Shown: positions 16,172 through 28,245, counted from the stretch's first letter. The stretch is 64,000 nt of DNA from JAGVSR01 sp031413815 (GCA_031413815.1 JANOFU010000093.1:1-64000); one strand, 5' to 3'. Translations and numbers: made by a program. The notes: a model not told the origin generated them from the sequence alone.

Positions 16172-17752
16172 TCAACTCCTGCGGCGCAGGGCAGTTTTGA
16201 GCTGGCCGAGGCGGGCGGCACCGGTCACATGTGCAGTGACGAAGTAGGCGAGCGCGCCCGCGCCGATCAGCAACGCCAACGCGGAAAACCGTACGGCAAT
16301 CCCACCGGACTGGGTGAGCCACGGATCGAGAGCCCGCGCCGTGACGTAGAGAACGGCGCCCATCGCGAGGCTGGACAGGACGATCATCGGCAGCGCCTTG
16401 CGCAAGCGGTCATCGGATTGGAAGTGGTCATGAGCCTTCAGTCCGCGCCACAGCAGCAGCGCGTTCATCCAGCCGCCAATTGACGTTGCCACAGCAATGC
16501 CCAGGTGTGGCATCCAACCCAAATGGCGGAACAAGAAGAACAACCCGATGGATCCCAACGTGTTGGCGGTGAGGCTCCACACCGCAAAGCGCATCGGCGT
16601 TTTGGTGTCCTGGCGGGCAAAGAACGCGGGCGAAAACACTTTGATCAGCACGAACGCTGGCAGGCCGAGACCAAAAATGCGCAGGGCTTCTGCGGTATAC
16701 GGCGTGTCGGCGGCGGTGAACGCGCCGCGCTCGAATAGCACGCGCACGATTTCGGTCGGGATGACAAATAGCGCCACCGCTGCGGGCACTGTGAGCAGCA
16801 TGGCAAACTCGAGGGACCGGTTCTGGCTGTCCATCACAGCGGTGGTATTGCCCGCGCGCAGGTGCCGTGACACGTCGGGCAACAGCACAACGCCAATCGC
16901 AATCCCGACGATGGCCAGCGGCAACTCATAGATCCGGTCGGCATAGTAGAGGTGGGACACGGCGCCGTCCTGCACCGAGGCGATCATCGTGCCGATGGCG
17001 ATATTGATCTGCGTAATGCCGCCCGCGATGATGCCTGGCACGCCAAGCGACACTAGCGTTTTCATGTTGTCCGACCAGCGTGGCCAGCCGAGCTTCAGCG
17101 TCAACCCAGCACGCTTCAATCCCCACATCAGAAGTGCGAGCTGCAGAAGCCCAGCAATGAACACGCCCCATGCCTGAATGTAGCCCGCTGCCGGTTCGCC
17201 GCGAAATCCCAGCCAGATCGAAAACAGCATCGCTGCGGTCAGAACGAGATTGAGAACGATCGAGACCGAAGAACTCTCGACAAATTTTCCAGCTGTGTTC
17301 AGCACGCCCGACATCAGCGCGACGAGCGACATGCACAGCAGATAAGGGAACGTGATCTGCGTCAGCCGGATCGCCAACTCAAACTTGTCGGGGGTATCCG
17401 AAAACCCGGGGGCCAACGCGTACATGAGCCACGGCATGGCCAAAATGCAAAACGCCGACAACAGCACGAGGATGAATGCCAACCCCGACATCGCTTCGGA
17501 GGCGAAGGCCGTGGCAGCGTCCTTGCCGTCGCCCTCATACTTGGCGGCAAACAGCGGCACGAATGCCGAGTTGAATGCCCCTTCGCCAAACAACCGGCGG
17601 AACAGATTGGGAAAGCGGAAGGCAACATAGAACGCGTCGGCCACCGGCCCGGTGCCCAAAACGGCGGCAGCCAGAATATCCCTCAAGAATCCGAAGACCC
17701 GGCTGACCAGGGTCAGTCCGCCGACGGTCGCGAAGGCACGGTAGAGTTTCAT
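16172..17752 (-). CDS. murJ: Lipid II flippase MurJ
   Basis: A 526-residue polytopic membrane protein of the MOP/MATE-like superfamily that moves lipid II to the outer leaflet for peptidoglycan synthesis. About 14 hydrophobic helices are visible. The N-terminal signature GGLTLVSRVFGFLRDILAAA and the following FRFPNLFRRLFGEGAFNSAFVPLF are diagnostic. The start is placed at ATG 17752 (MKLYRAFATVGG); the frame is open 22 codons further but that part is not conserved. It is divergent from the Nudix gene. glnD and mutS lie nearby on the same strand, a common arrangement in Hyphomicrobiales. Confidence 0.95.
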   Translation of the reverse strand: MKLYRAFATVGGLTLVSRVFGFLRDILAAAVLGTGPVADAFYVAFRFPNLFRRLFGEGAFNSAFVPLFAAKYEGDGKDAATAFASEAMSGLAFILVLLSAFCILAMPWLMYALAPGFSDTPDKFELAIRLTQITFPYLLCMSLVALMSGVLNTAGKFVESSSVSIVLNLVLTAAMLFSIWLGFRGEPAAGYIQAWGVFIAGLLQLALLMWGLKRAGLTLKLGWPRWSDNMKTLVSLGVPGIIAGGITQINIAIGTMIASVQDGAVSHLYYADRIYELPLAIVGIAIGVVLLPDVSRHLRAGNTTAVMDSQNRSLEFAMLLTVPAAVALFVIPTEIVRVLFERGAFTAADTPYTAEALRIFGLGLPAFVLIKVFSPAFFARQDTKTPMRFAVWSLTANTLGSIGLFFLFRHLGWMPHLGIAVATSIGGWMNALLLWRGLKAHDHFQSDDRLRKALPMIVLSSLAMGAVLYVTARALDPWLTQSGGIAVRFSALALLIGAGALAYFVTAHVTGAARLGQLKTALRRRS

Positions 17753-17949
17753 GATTTCAGAGGGGTACCCGTGTTTGGGCGGCACGGCAACGCCATTGCC
17801 GTCCAGGAACGGAAACATATTTCCGGGCCGCTGATTTTTTTCAAATTGTCAGTTTCATACCCAACGTGCCATATCAGCCACCCCCCAACCAAAGTTCTGG
17901 TACCCGTCCCGGTACAACCATCTCCCCAGAACACTCCAACCGGACACTC

Positions 17950-18378
17950 GTGATCGATCATCGTTCTCAAGTCGGAGCACTCCCCCTCCGCCGTCAACCC
18001 GGCGGAGGCCTCGAGCTGTTGCTGGTCACGTCTCGTGAGACGCACCGTTGGGTTATCCCGAAGGGTTGGCCTTGGAGTGGCATGCCAAATCAGGAGGCCG
18101 CCGGTGCCGAGGCGATGGAAGAAGCCGGCGTCATAGGCGACATGGAGCCATCGCCGGCCGGCACCTTTGTGTACAGCAAGTGGACAGGAGACGAGGCCGT
18201 CGATCTTACTGTTTCGGTTTTCGTCATGTGGGTGAGGAGCGAGCTGCCCGATTGGCCTGAGCGCGAGCAACGCGAGCGGGCATGGTTCTCACTCGCAGAG
18301 GCCGCCTCTTTGGTCGAAGAACCGCAACTTCAATCCATCATCAGAGCGCTCGATCGCCCGCCGCAACAAGAAACTTAG
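17950..18378 (+). CDS. Nudix hydrolase, diphosphoinositol-polyphosphate-phosphohydrolase-like
   Basis: A 142-residue single-domain Nudix protein. The Nudix box lies in GMPNQEAAGAEAMEEAGV, preceded by PKGWPW. The PKGW-x(n)-EEAGV form is that of the bacterial DIPP-like group, which hydrolyses dinucleoside polyphosphates or similar phosphate anhydrides. The true substrate is unknown. The start is uncertain: GTG 17950 gives the usual length, while a GTG at 17866 would add 28 non-conserved residues. Its stop overlaps the glnD stop by 4 nt (convergent), so the two transcripts run into each other. Confidence 0.8.
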   Translation: MIDHRSQVGALPLRRQPGGGLELLLVTSRETHRWVIPKGWPWSGMPNQEAAGAEAMEEAGVIGDMEPSPAGTFVYSKWTGDEAVDLTVSVFVMWVRSELPDWPEREQRERAWFSLAEAASLVEEPQLQSIIRALDRPPQQET

Positions 18379-21161
18379 TTGGGCTGGCCCAATTGCAAGT
18401 CCAGTGACACCGGCTCGCTGAGTGCCTTCGCGATTGTTTCCCGGATTTTCTTCTGGCGCACGTCATCGACGACTTTCTTGCCCGTCAAGTCGGTGACATA
18501 GAAGACGTCGACAGCCTTTTCGCCGAACGTGGTAATGTGCGCCGACGCGATATCAAGCGACAGATCCGACAACGAACTGGTGAGATCATACAGCAACCCG
18601 GTGCGGTCGCGGCCAGAAACCTCGATGACCGTGAAGCGATCCGACAGCGCGTTGTTGACAATGACTTCGGGCTCGACCGTGAACGCATCAAGCCGCGCCG
18701 CCGAAGGTCTGCGCTTCTCCAACAGCGTCTTCAGACGGACTTCGCCGTGCAAGAGCCGGTCGATCGTGTCGGCGATCCGCTTGGCGCGGCGCTGCTCGTC
18801 GGCATCTTCGGGGAACTCGCGAGCCAGCAAGAACGTGTCGAGGGCAAATCCGTCGCGCGTCGTCGTGATGTGTGCTCCGACAATGTTGGCGCCGTTGGCC
18901 GCGCAGGCGCCAGCAAAGAGCGCCAGCAGCCGCGCGTGGTTGGGCGCGAAGACCGTCAATTCAGTGATCGCGGTAAACGCGTCCGTGGTGGCTTCCGCCG
19001 CAAGTTTGCGGCCGTCTTGCTCGGCACGCTGAATGAGGCGCGCTTGGTACACTTGTTTCTTGGGATCGATGCGCAGCCAGTAATCGGGATAGTGGCGTTC
19101 GACGAAGCGCTCGATCTCGCCGGACGGCCAGTCCTTGAGCGAGGCGCGAAGTGCGTCCTGCGCTTCGGCAACGAGCTGGCGCCGCTCAACTTGCGTGTGG
19201 CCGCCAGCCACCAGGGGTTCCGTTTCGTAGTATAGCGTGCGCAACAGCTGACCTTTCCAGCCGTTCCAAACACCCGGGCCGACGGCACGGATGTCGGCCA
19301 CTGTCAGCAACAGCAGAAGCTTCAACCGCTCGGGACTTTGGACAATGTTGGCAAAGTCGCGCACCGTCTTCGGATCGGTGATGTCACGGCTTTGCGCGAT
19401 GTTGCTCATGGTCAAGTGCTGCTCAATGAGCCAGGCGACCGTTTCCGTCTCGGCGGCTGACAGCCCCAGCCGCGGGCACAGCTCGCGCGCGATCCCGGCG
19501 CCAACGATCGAATGATCTTCTATGCGGCCCTTGCCGATATCGTGCAGGAACGCTGCCACGTAAAGCGCGCGGCGGTTCTGGATCGATTTAACGATCTCGC
19601 TCGACAGCGGCAACTCCGCGAGCGCTTCGCCGTGTTCGATATCCGACAGCATGGCGACGGTGCGGATCAGGTGCTCATCGACCGTGAAGTGGTGATACAT
19701 ATTGAACTGCATCATCGCCACAACGCGGCCAAACTCCGGAATAAAGCGGCCCAGGACACCGGCTTCGTTCATGCGCCGCAAGGTGTTCGCAGGATTAGCC
19801 TGGCCGGTCAGAAGTTCCAGAAAAATCCGGTTGGCTTCCGGATCGGCACGCAACGTGTCGTCGATCAGCCGGTGGGCCTGACGCAACAGCCGGATGGCGT
19901 CGGGATGCAGGAACGCGTTGGTGTGCTCTGCCTGAGCAAAAAAGCGGATGAGATTGACAGGGTCGCGTTTGAACACCTCTTTGTCCGCGACATTGAGCCG
20001 ATCGTTCTCAATGCGGAAATCCGTCATCTGACGCACTTGGCGCCGCATCGTCCAGGTCGACGGATTGAGCAGGCGCCCCAGTCCTGGTGACGTTTTCGCC
20101 TGCTGCATTTCTAACGCCGCACACAGGATCGTTGTGAGATCGCCGACATCCTTGATGACCAAAAAGTAGTGCTTCATGAACCGCTCGACGGCGCGCATGC
20201 CGGTCTGGCTGCGGTAGCCCAGGCGCTCAGCCATGACCGGTTGCAGTTCAAACGTCAGGCGTTCTTCAGCGCGTCCTGTCATGAAGTGCAAATGGCAGCG
20301 CACGCTCCACAGGAAGTCTTCGGACTTGCGGAACGTTTGAAATTCCTCGGGCGTGAAGATCCCCGCGTCCACCGTTGGCGGGCCGACTTCTTGTCCAAAC
20401 AGATACTTCGACAGCCAATGAAGCGTGTGGAGGTCGCGCAGGCCACCTTTGCCATCTTTCACATTGGGCTCAACCTTGTAGCGCGCTTCGCCCGCGCGGC
20501 GGTGGCGCTCATCGCGCTCGGCCATCTTGGCGTCGATGAAGGCGCGTGCGGTTCCCGCGTAAACTTCCTTGCGCAGCCGGTCTGTCAGTTCGGCGAACAA
20601 TTGCGCGTCGCCGTGCACCTGCCAGATGTCGAGCAGCGATGTCCGGATCGTCATATCTCCATTCGCCATCTTGAGGCATTGATCAACTGTGCGCGTGGCG
20701 TGTCCGACTTTGAAGCCCAGGTCCCACAGCACATAGAGAATGTATTCCGCAACGCTCTCGCCCCACGGGGTTTGCTTGTAGGGCAGTAGGAACAGCAGAT
20801 CGATGTCCGAACCTGGCGCCAGCAAGCCGCGGCCGTAGCCGCCCGTGGCGACAATTGCCATACGCTCGGCATCAGACGGGTTCGTGGCGCGGTAGACGTG
20901 CGCGGCGGTATAATCAAAAAGCAGCGCGATCAGTTCGTCCTGGAACCGGGCAAGACCGTGTGCGCACTTGCGGCCCTTGCCGTCAGCTTCCAATTGCGCC
21001 CGCGCTTCAGCCCGTGCCGATTTGACCAGCGCCTTCAGCCGGTCAACAACGGCGGGACGCGCGTCGGTGGCCGTGCCGTGGGCATTGAACAGGGCCGACA
21101 TCTCGATCCGAAGCTCCTTCGGATCGAAATACGGCGCGGCGCGGAAGGTTGGTTTGTCCAT
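18375..21161 (-). CDS. glnD: PII uridylyltransferase / uridylyl-removing enzyme
   Basis: The 928-residue bifunctional nitrogen sensor adds or removes UMP on PII proteins according to glutamine level. The nucleotidyltransferase domain has GGYGRGLLAPGSDIDLLFL (about residue 105-120). The HD phosphohydrolase domain follows with AAFLHDIGKGR (about 535). Two ACT domains fill the last 200 residues (TVFAPNHARLLALFAG and IEVSGRDRTGLLYDLTSSL) and bind glutamine. Length and domain order are normal. Start ATG 21161. It lies about 110 bp after mutS on the same strand. Confidence 0.96.
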   Translation of the reverse strand: MDKPTFRAAPYFDPKELRIEMSALFNAHGTATDARPAVVDRLKALVKSARAEARAQLEADGKGRKCAHGLARFQDELIALLFDYTAAHVYRATNPSDAERMAIVATGGYGRGLLAPGSDIDLLFLLPYKQTPWGESVAEYILYVLWDLGFKVGHATRTVDQCLKMANGDMTIRTSLLDIWQVHGDAQLFAELTDRLRKEVYAGTARAFIDAKMAERDERHRRAGEARYKVEPNVKDGKGGLRDLHTLHWLSKYLFGQEVGPPTVDAGIFTPEEFQTFRKSEDFLWSVRCHLHFMTGRAEERLTFELQPVMAERLGYRSQTGMRAVERFMKHYFLVIKDVGDLTTILCAALEMQQAKTSPGLGRLLNPSTWTMRRQVRQMTDFRIENDRLNVADKEVFKRDPVNLIRFFAQAEHTNAFLHPDAIRLLRQAHRLIDDTLRADPEANRIFLELLTGQANPANTLRRMNEAGVLGRFIPEFGRVVAMMQFNMYHHFTVDEHLIRTVAMLSDIEHGEALAELPLSSEIVKSIQNRRALYVAAFLHDIGKGRIEDHSIVGAGIARELCPRLGLSAAETETVAWLIEQHLTMSNIAQSRDITDPKTVRDFANIVQSPERLKLLLLLTVADIRAVGPGVWNGWKGQLLRTLYYETEPLVAGGHTQVERRQLVAEAQDALRASLKDWPSGEIERFVERHYPDYWLRIDPKKQVYQARLIQRAEQDGRKLAAEATTDAFTAITELTVFAPNHARLLALFAGACAANGANIVGAHITTTRDGFALDTFLLAREFPEDADEQRRAKRIADTIDRLLHGEVRLKTLLEKRRPSAARLDAFTVEPEVIVNNALSDRFTVIEVSGRDRTGLLYDLTSSLSDLSLDIASAHITTFGEKAVDVFYVTDLTGKKVVDDVRQKKIRETIAKALSEPVSLDLQLGQPN

Positions 21162-21235
21162 GGGCTAGATTTACGGGAAGCCGCTGATCCTGGCCAGCGC
21201 CTGGGGGGCGGCTATCAACCGCGCCATGCGTTGAA

Positions 21236-21249
21236 TGGGGCAGACCCCA
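21236..21249. repeat. Short palindrome TGGGGCAGACCCCA
   Basis: A 5-bp stem with a CAGA loop (TGGGG CAGA CCCCA) in the gap between mutS (stop at 21272) and glnD (start 21161). It resembles the GGTGTCAGACACC palindromes found at 2502-2534 and may be a degenerate member of the same dispersed family. It is too short to call a terminator. Confidence 0.4.
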
Positions 21250-21271
21250 CTTACGAGACGCTATCTGTTCG

Positions 21272-24154
<2,883 letters not shown>

Positions 24155-24218
24155 CCGTGTCCCGCCAACGCATAGCGCGTTGTGGCAGCATTGCAAATTG
24201 GCAGCAGTAGGAAGCGGC

Positions 24219-24968
24219 CTATATGCAGCGGCCGCCATCGACTTCGATTGCAATGCCGGTGATGAAGGCCGACGCGGGATCGGCAAGGAACAGCGCGGCA
24301 TTGGCAATGTCAGAGGGCTTTGAGAACCGCCCTAACGGAATCCCGGCGGTAAACTTGGCCCGGTTTTCGGGCGTGTCGGACATTCCCATAAATTGTTCGA
24401 TCATGCCGGTTTCGCCGATAACGGGGTTGATGGCGTTTACGCGGATGTTCTTCGCCGCCAGCTCTGCCGCCATGGATTTCGTCAACGTCAGGGCTGCACC
24501 CTTCGAGCCGTTGTACCATGTGAGACCAGGGCGCGGGCGCAGGCCGGCGGTTGAAGCCGTCGTGATGATCGAGCCACCGCCGCGCTTCTCCATTTCCGGC
24601 ACTGCGGCGAGTGTTGTCAGGTAGATCGACTTCACATTGACGGCGTAGATGCGGTCGAAGTCGGCTTCGGTGACAGTCATCAGCGATTGGTTGGTATGCG
24701 TGACGCCAGCATTATTGACGAGAATATCTAGCCCGCCAAACACCTTCACACATGCGGCGGCCATGGCGTCGACGTCGGCCTTCTTTGACACGTCGCAGGT
24801 GAAGGGAACGGCCGCTTCACCAATGGCGCTGGCTGTCGATGCTGCGGCCGTTGTGTTGAGATCGGCGATCATGACGCAAGCGCCTTCGCGCGCAAACCCC
24901 TCCGCAATGCCGCGGCCAAAGCCTGACGCACCGCCCGTCACGATGGCAACTTTACCAGCAAGTCTCAC
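24219..24968 (-). CDS. Short-chain dehydrogenase/reductase, substrate unknown
   Basis: A 249-residue classical SDR. The start is placed at GTG 24968 (VRLAGKVAIVTGG), with GGAG about 10 nt upstream. The Rossmann motif is TGGASGFGRG (about residue 12). NNAG is present (about 90), and the catalytic Ser and Tyr-x-x-x-Lys are in ITTASTAG and YNGSKGA. The cofactor is probably NAD(H), judged from the Asp in MIADLN at the end of beta-2. The best family-level description is 3-oxoacyl-ACP-reductase-like or glucose-dehydrogenase-like; the substrate cannot be read from sequence. It sits between mutS and trpS, pointing away from trpS. Confidence 0.85.
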   Translation of the reverse strand: MRLAGKVAIVTGGASGFGRGIAEGFAREGACVMIADLNTTAAASTASAIGEAAVPFTCDVSKKADVDAMAAACVKVFGGLDILVNNAGVTHTNQSLMTVTEADFDRIYAVNVKSIYLTTLAAVPEMEKRGGGSIITTASTAGLRPRPGLTWYNGSKGAALTLTKSMAAELAAKNIRVNAINPVIGETGMIEQFMGMSDTPENRAKFTAGIPLGRFSKPSDIANAALFLADPASAFITGIAIEVDGGRCI

Positions 24969-25038
24969 GATATCAGTCTCCAAGAAGCCACTTGTGTATT
25001 CCTGTGCCGCCAGGAGACACCCGCACACACCCACCGGT

Positions 25039-25142
25039 CCGGCATACCACTCTCAGACTTCTATTTCTCCCGGCGTTCGTAAATCGTACCCCGCCAGCCG
25101 TAGAAATTTTGCAATCGCAACCCACGGGTAGTGGGTATGCCG
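25039..25142. repeat. Long-spaced inverted repeat between SDR and trpS
   Basis: CCGGCATACC at 25039-25048 and its exact complement GGTATGCCGG at 25133-25142 frame an 84-bp AT-richer spacer in the divergent SDR/trpS intergenic region (24969-25265). It may be a structured element or a pair of regulator sites. No gene is apparent in this stretch. Confidence 0.4.
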
Positions 25143-25265
25143 GTATGAGCCAGACAATGAGCTGTCTCAAGCGCCGATCGAAGTCGAATTAGCGGTCCCG
25201 GTGCATCGGCTTGCGCTTGGCCCCCGGCCACGCCATAACGCGCAGCCACTCCAAGGACACCACCA

Positions 25266-26303
25266 ATGACACCCAAGACGCGCGTTTTTTCCGGCATGCA
25301 GCCGACCGGGAGCTTGCACCTCGGCAATTACCTCGGCGCCATGATCAACTGGATTAAGATGCAGGATGAACACGAGTGCATCTATTGCGTCGTCGATCTG
25401 CATGCGATCACCGTCTGGCAGGACCCGGCGGAACTGCGCACCGCCATCCGGCAAGTGACGGCCGCCTACATTGCGGCGGGCCTGGATCCCAAGAAAAGCA
25501 TACTGTTCAACCAGAGCCAGGTGCCCGAGCACGCGGAGCTGGCATGGGTATTCAACTGCGTTGCGCGCCTCGGCTGGTTGAACCGCATGACGCAATTCAA
25601 AGAGAAGGCCGGCAAGGACAAGGAACAGGCCTCCGTGGGGCTTTATGCCTATCCCAACCTGATGGCCGCCGACATTCTCGCCTATCGCGCCACGCATGTT
25701 CCCGTCGGCGAAGATCAGAAGCAGCATTTGGAGTTGGCGCGCGACATTGCGCAGAAGTTCAACAACGACTTTCGCAAGGAGATCGAAGCGGCTGGCCATG
25801 CGGACGGGATCTTTTTCCCGCAACCTGAGCCCGTTATCACGGGGCCTGCAACGCGCGTCATGAGCCTGCGCGACGGCACCAAGAAGATGTCGAAGTCTGA
25901 CCCCTCAGATCTATCACGCATCAATCTGACCGACGACGCCGATGTGGTTGCCAACAAGATCAAGAAGGCTAAGACCGATCCCGAACCGCTGCCGGGCGAC
26001 GAAAAGGGTTTCGAGGGCCGGCCCGAGGCGCAGAATCTCGTTGGCATTTATGCAGCGCTTATTGGCACCACGGCAGCCGCCGTGCTGTCAGATTTCGGCG
26101 GCCAGCAATTCTCCGATTTCAAGAAGGCGCTCGCCGAAGTGGCGACTGAACGGCTCGGCAAGATCGGAGATGAGGCCAAACGACTGTCAGCGGATATGGC
26201 CTATATCGACAGCGTTTTGGCCGATGGTGCGGCCCGCGCGCGCGCCATCGCCACGCCGATCATGAATGATGTGAAGGATATTGTGGGGTTGCTCCGATCG
26301 TAG
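25266..26303 (+). CDS. trpS: Tryptophanyl-tRNA synthetase
   Basis: The 345-residue class I aminoacyl-tRNA synthetase charges tRNA-Trp in the cytoplasm. The HIGH-type signature is PTGSLHLGNYLGA (about residue 14-26), and the KMSKS loop is KKMSKSDPSD (about 206). The length is normal for bacterial TrpS. Start ATG 25266. It is followed by a UspA-family gene, as in other Hyphomicrobiales, with a heptamer-repeat hairpin between them. Confidence 0.96.
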   Translation: MTPKTRVFSGMQPTGSLHLGNYLGAMINWIKMQDEHECIYCVVDLHAITVWQDPAELRTAIRQVTAAYIAAGLDPKKSILFNQSQVPEHAELAWVFNCVARLGWLNRMTQFKEKAGKDKEQASVGLYAYPNLMAADILAYRATHVPVGEDQKQHLELARDIAQKFNNDFRKEIEAAGHADGIFFPQPEPVITGPATRVMSLRDGTKKMSKSDPSDLSRINLTDDADVVANKIKKAKTDPEPLPGDEKGFEGRPEAQNLVGIYAALIGTTAAAVLSDFGGQQFSDFKKALAEVATERLGKIGDEAKRLSADMAYIDSVLADGAARARAIATPIMNDVKDIVGLLRS

Positions 26304-26378
26304 GTGGGGCAGTAGGCAGTGGGCAGTGGGCAGTCAGATCAGAATCGAGTTCACCCCACTGCCTACTGCCCACTGCCT
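26303..26378. repeat. Heptameric GGGCAGT repeats in an inverted arrangement
   Basis: The left arm has four head-to-tail copies of a GGCAGTR heptamer (26308-26334). The right arm (26352-26378) holds the complement ACTGCCTACTGCCCACTGCC. A stem of about 17 bp can form around a short loop. It lies directly after the trpS stop, where it could act as a 3' hairpin. The plus strand lacks a U-tract, so I treat it as a repeat element rather than a terminator. Confidence 0.65.
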
Positions 26379-26426
26379 GTGTCTCCACCCTTGCCGCCAT
26401 CCCGGCCCCATGGCAGCATCCCATCC

Positions 26427-26936
26427 ATGTCCACGACCAAAAAGCGCCGGTCCTTCGAGGCTGGCCACGCGCGCAAGTTCCTGCTCGTCGTTGACGACAG
26501 CACGGAAGTCGAAAGCGCGTTGTATTACGCGGCCAGCCGCATCCTGCATTCGACCGGCTCGCTCCTCATGCTCTACGTGATCGAGCCGCAGGAGTATCAG
26601 CACTGGGCGGGCGTCAGGCAGGTGCAACTCGAAGAAGAGACAAGCAAGGCCCGCGCGCTGTTTCGTCTGTTCCGCCGCAAGCTGCATCTGGTTGGCTTCG
26701 AGAATATCCCGGCCGAGGAGGTTATCCGCGAGGGCAACAAGGCCGATGAAATCCTCAAAATGATCGAAGAGGACGAAGACGTCGCCATTCTCGTGCTCGG
26801 CGCCTCGACCGACCCCAAGGGCCCCGGCCCGCTCGTTTCGACGCTGGCCGTTGGCAAGGCCGCCGGTGCCTTCCCGATCCCGATCACGATTGTGCCCGGC
26901 AATCTGGCGCTCGACGATATTCTGACGATGGCGTGA
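26427..26936 (+). CDS. Universal stress protein UspA family
   Basis: A 169-residue single Usp domain. The start is ATG 26427 (MSTTKKRRSFEAGHARKFLL); upstream in-frame sequence comes from the trpS repeat and is not conserved. The domain opens with FLLVVDDSTEVESALYYA and ends with the ATP-binding type loop LGASTDPKGPGPLVSTL, of the G-x2-G-x9-G(S/T) class but slightly altered. This lineage of Usp proteins is regularly found between trpS and a nifU-like gene in alphaproteobacteria. Its exact role is unknown. Confidence 0.85.
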   Translation: MSTTKKRRSFEAGHARKFLLVVDDSTEVESALYYAASRILHSTGSLLMLYVIEPQEYQHWAGVRQVQLEEETSKARALFRLFRRKLHLVGFENIPAEEVIREGNKADEILKMIEEDEDVAILVLGASTDPKGPGPLVSTLAVGKAAGAFPIPITIVPGNLALDDILTMA

Positions 26937-26974
26937 CGGCGGGTAGGTAGTTCGACAATGCGTTAGCAAAAGCT

Positions 26975-28183
26975 CTAGGTACGATTGCGCTTCGTTTTCT
27001 TTTTGGGCAGCTCCGGCATGACGCGTTTCATGTACTGATCGAAAAGGGGAACGGTGAATGCCGTGTCACCGTGTTGCGGGCTGTAGATCATCCCTTTGCG
27101 GATAAGACCACCTCTGAGAGGGGCGCTGCTCTCAACGAGCACACCAAGTGTCGCTGCAATATCGCCGGATCGGTGCGGCCCAGGGCCAAGTTCTGCCATC
27201 GCGCGAAGATAGTCCTTTTCGCGAGGTGTGAGTCGATCAAAGCGCACGCGAAAAAAGCTGTCGTCTAAACTCGCTGTCGCATCGGTCGTTGCTGCAATTG
27301 CATCGCGTTCATCGATTGGAGATTGGTCTGCAATATTCCACGCATGGTATCCCCACTCTTGAAGAAAGTAAGGATAGCCTTGTGTAACCCGCACTATTTC
27401 GTCTAGTGCTTGCCGGGTGAACTTTACCCCCACTTTATTGGCTGGCCCTTCGATAGCAGCCTTTGCATCACTGTTCTCAAGTGGTCCTATTTTTGGGAAA
27501 TCGAACAACCGCTCGGCGTAAGATTTGGATGCCCCCATTTGGCCGAACAACTGAGGCAATCCCGCTCCTACTAGGAGGACGGGAAGCGCCTTTTGCGCGA
27601 CACGATGGACGGCCATTATGAGTGCACTCAACTCTTCTTCGCTGAGATACTGAAGCTCATCGATGGTGACAACCACGGTCTTGCTTCTGGACTTGGCGGC
27701 ATCGCCCACGGCAAGTAGCAATGCAGTGAGATCAGATTCGAGGTCACCGCTATCAGCTGAACCCTTTTCGGAGGGTAGACTGAGCCCGATGTCGATGTCG
27801 CCATATTTGACCTTCACTGAACCCACGAAACTCTTTAGAACACGAAGAGCCCGTTTGGTCGCATCGGTTGCGTTGGCCATTTTATCGAGCGACAAAAGCA
27901 GGCCCCTTAAGCCTGGAACCAAGAGCTCAGGAAGTGATTTGCCATCATGGGCTTCGATATGGAGAGAAATGCATTGCAGCTGCCCGGCAATGAGTTGGAC
28001 TTCATTTAGGAGAACCGTCTTTCCGACGCCACGAAGACCAATAAATATTACGCTCTTCGCTGATCGATTGTTTTGCACGCGAAGGATCGTAATCTTGGCT
28101 TTCTTCAGGACTTCATCCCGTCCTGCTAGCTCTGGTGGCCGCGTTCCGGCCCCTGGCGCATAAGGGTTTTCTGCTTCATCCAT
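26975..28183 (-). CDS. AAA ATPase with winged-helix C-terminus (Cdc6/Orc-like architecture)
   Basis: The 402-residue P-loop ATPase lies on the strand opposite to its core neighbours. It has an N-terminal FIGLRGVGKTVLL Walker A (about residue 46-58), Walker B VVVTIDELQYLSEEE, sensor-type LLVGAGLPQL and a C-terminal winged-helix segment (LTPREKDYLRAMAELG to LIRKGMIYSP). The architecture resembles AAA_16/COG1672-like ATPases and archaeal Cdc6. The start at ATG 28183 (MDEAENPYAPGAG) sits 14 bp from a 48-bp palindrome; an upstream in-frame start would read through that palindrome. Lower GC than its neighbours and its lone insertion between the Usp and nifU-like genes suggest transfer. The function is unknown; defence, plasmid-like or regulatory roles are all possible. 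Confidence 0.8.
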   Translation of the reverse strand: MDEAENPYAPGAGTRPPELAGRDEVLKKAKITILRVQNNRSAKSVIFIGLRGVGKTVLLNEVQLIAGQLQCISLHIEAHDGKSLPELLVPGLRGLLLSLDKMANATDATKRALRVLKSFVGSVKVKYGDIDIGLSLPSEKGSADSGDLESDLTALLLAVGDAAKSRSKTVVVTIDELQYLSEEELSALIMAVHRVAQKALPVLLVGAGLPQLFGQMGASKSYAERLFDFPKIGPLENSDAKAAIEGPANKVGVKFTRQALDEIVRVTQGYPYFLQEWGYHAWNIADQSPIDERDAIAATTDATASLDDSFFRVRFDRLTPREKDYLRAMAELGPGPHRSGDIAATLGVLVESSAPLRGGLIRKGMIYSPQHGDTAFTVPLFDQYMKRVMPELPKKKTKRNRT

Positions 28184-28197
28184 TTGTAGCGATCTTT

Positions 28198-28245
28198 CAG
28201 ACCTTACCAATCTTATCTTTTTAATAATAAGATACATAAGGTCTG
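28198..28245. promoter_or_regulatory. 48-bp interrupted palindrome before the AAA ATPase, probable operator
   Basis: Outer arms CAGACCTTA (28198-28206) and TAAGGTCTG (28237-28245) enclose inner arms ATCTTAT (about 28210-28216) and ATAAGAT (about 28227-28233), with an AT-rich centre. The two-block symmetry and position 15-62 bp upstream of the start codon fit an operator overlapping the promoter. The ATPase's own winged helix is a candidate ligand, but this is inference. The remaining 28246-28421 holds no gene. Confidence 0.6.

Noticed and set aside
24155..24307. Upstream extension of mutS into the SDR gene
   Set aside because: It overlaps the SDR coding end and lacks conservation; a good ribosome site precedes ATG 24154.
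26334..26969. 211-codon minus-strand frame opposite the Usp gene
   Set aside because: It mirrors the UspA-family gene, begins in intergenic sequence and has no family features.
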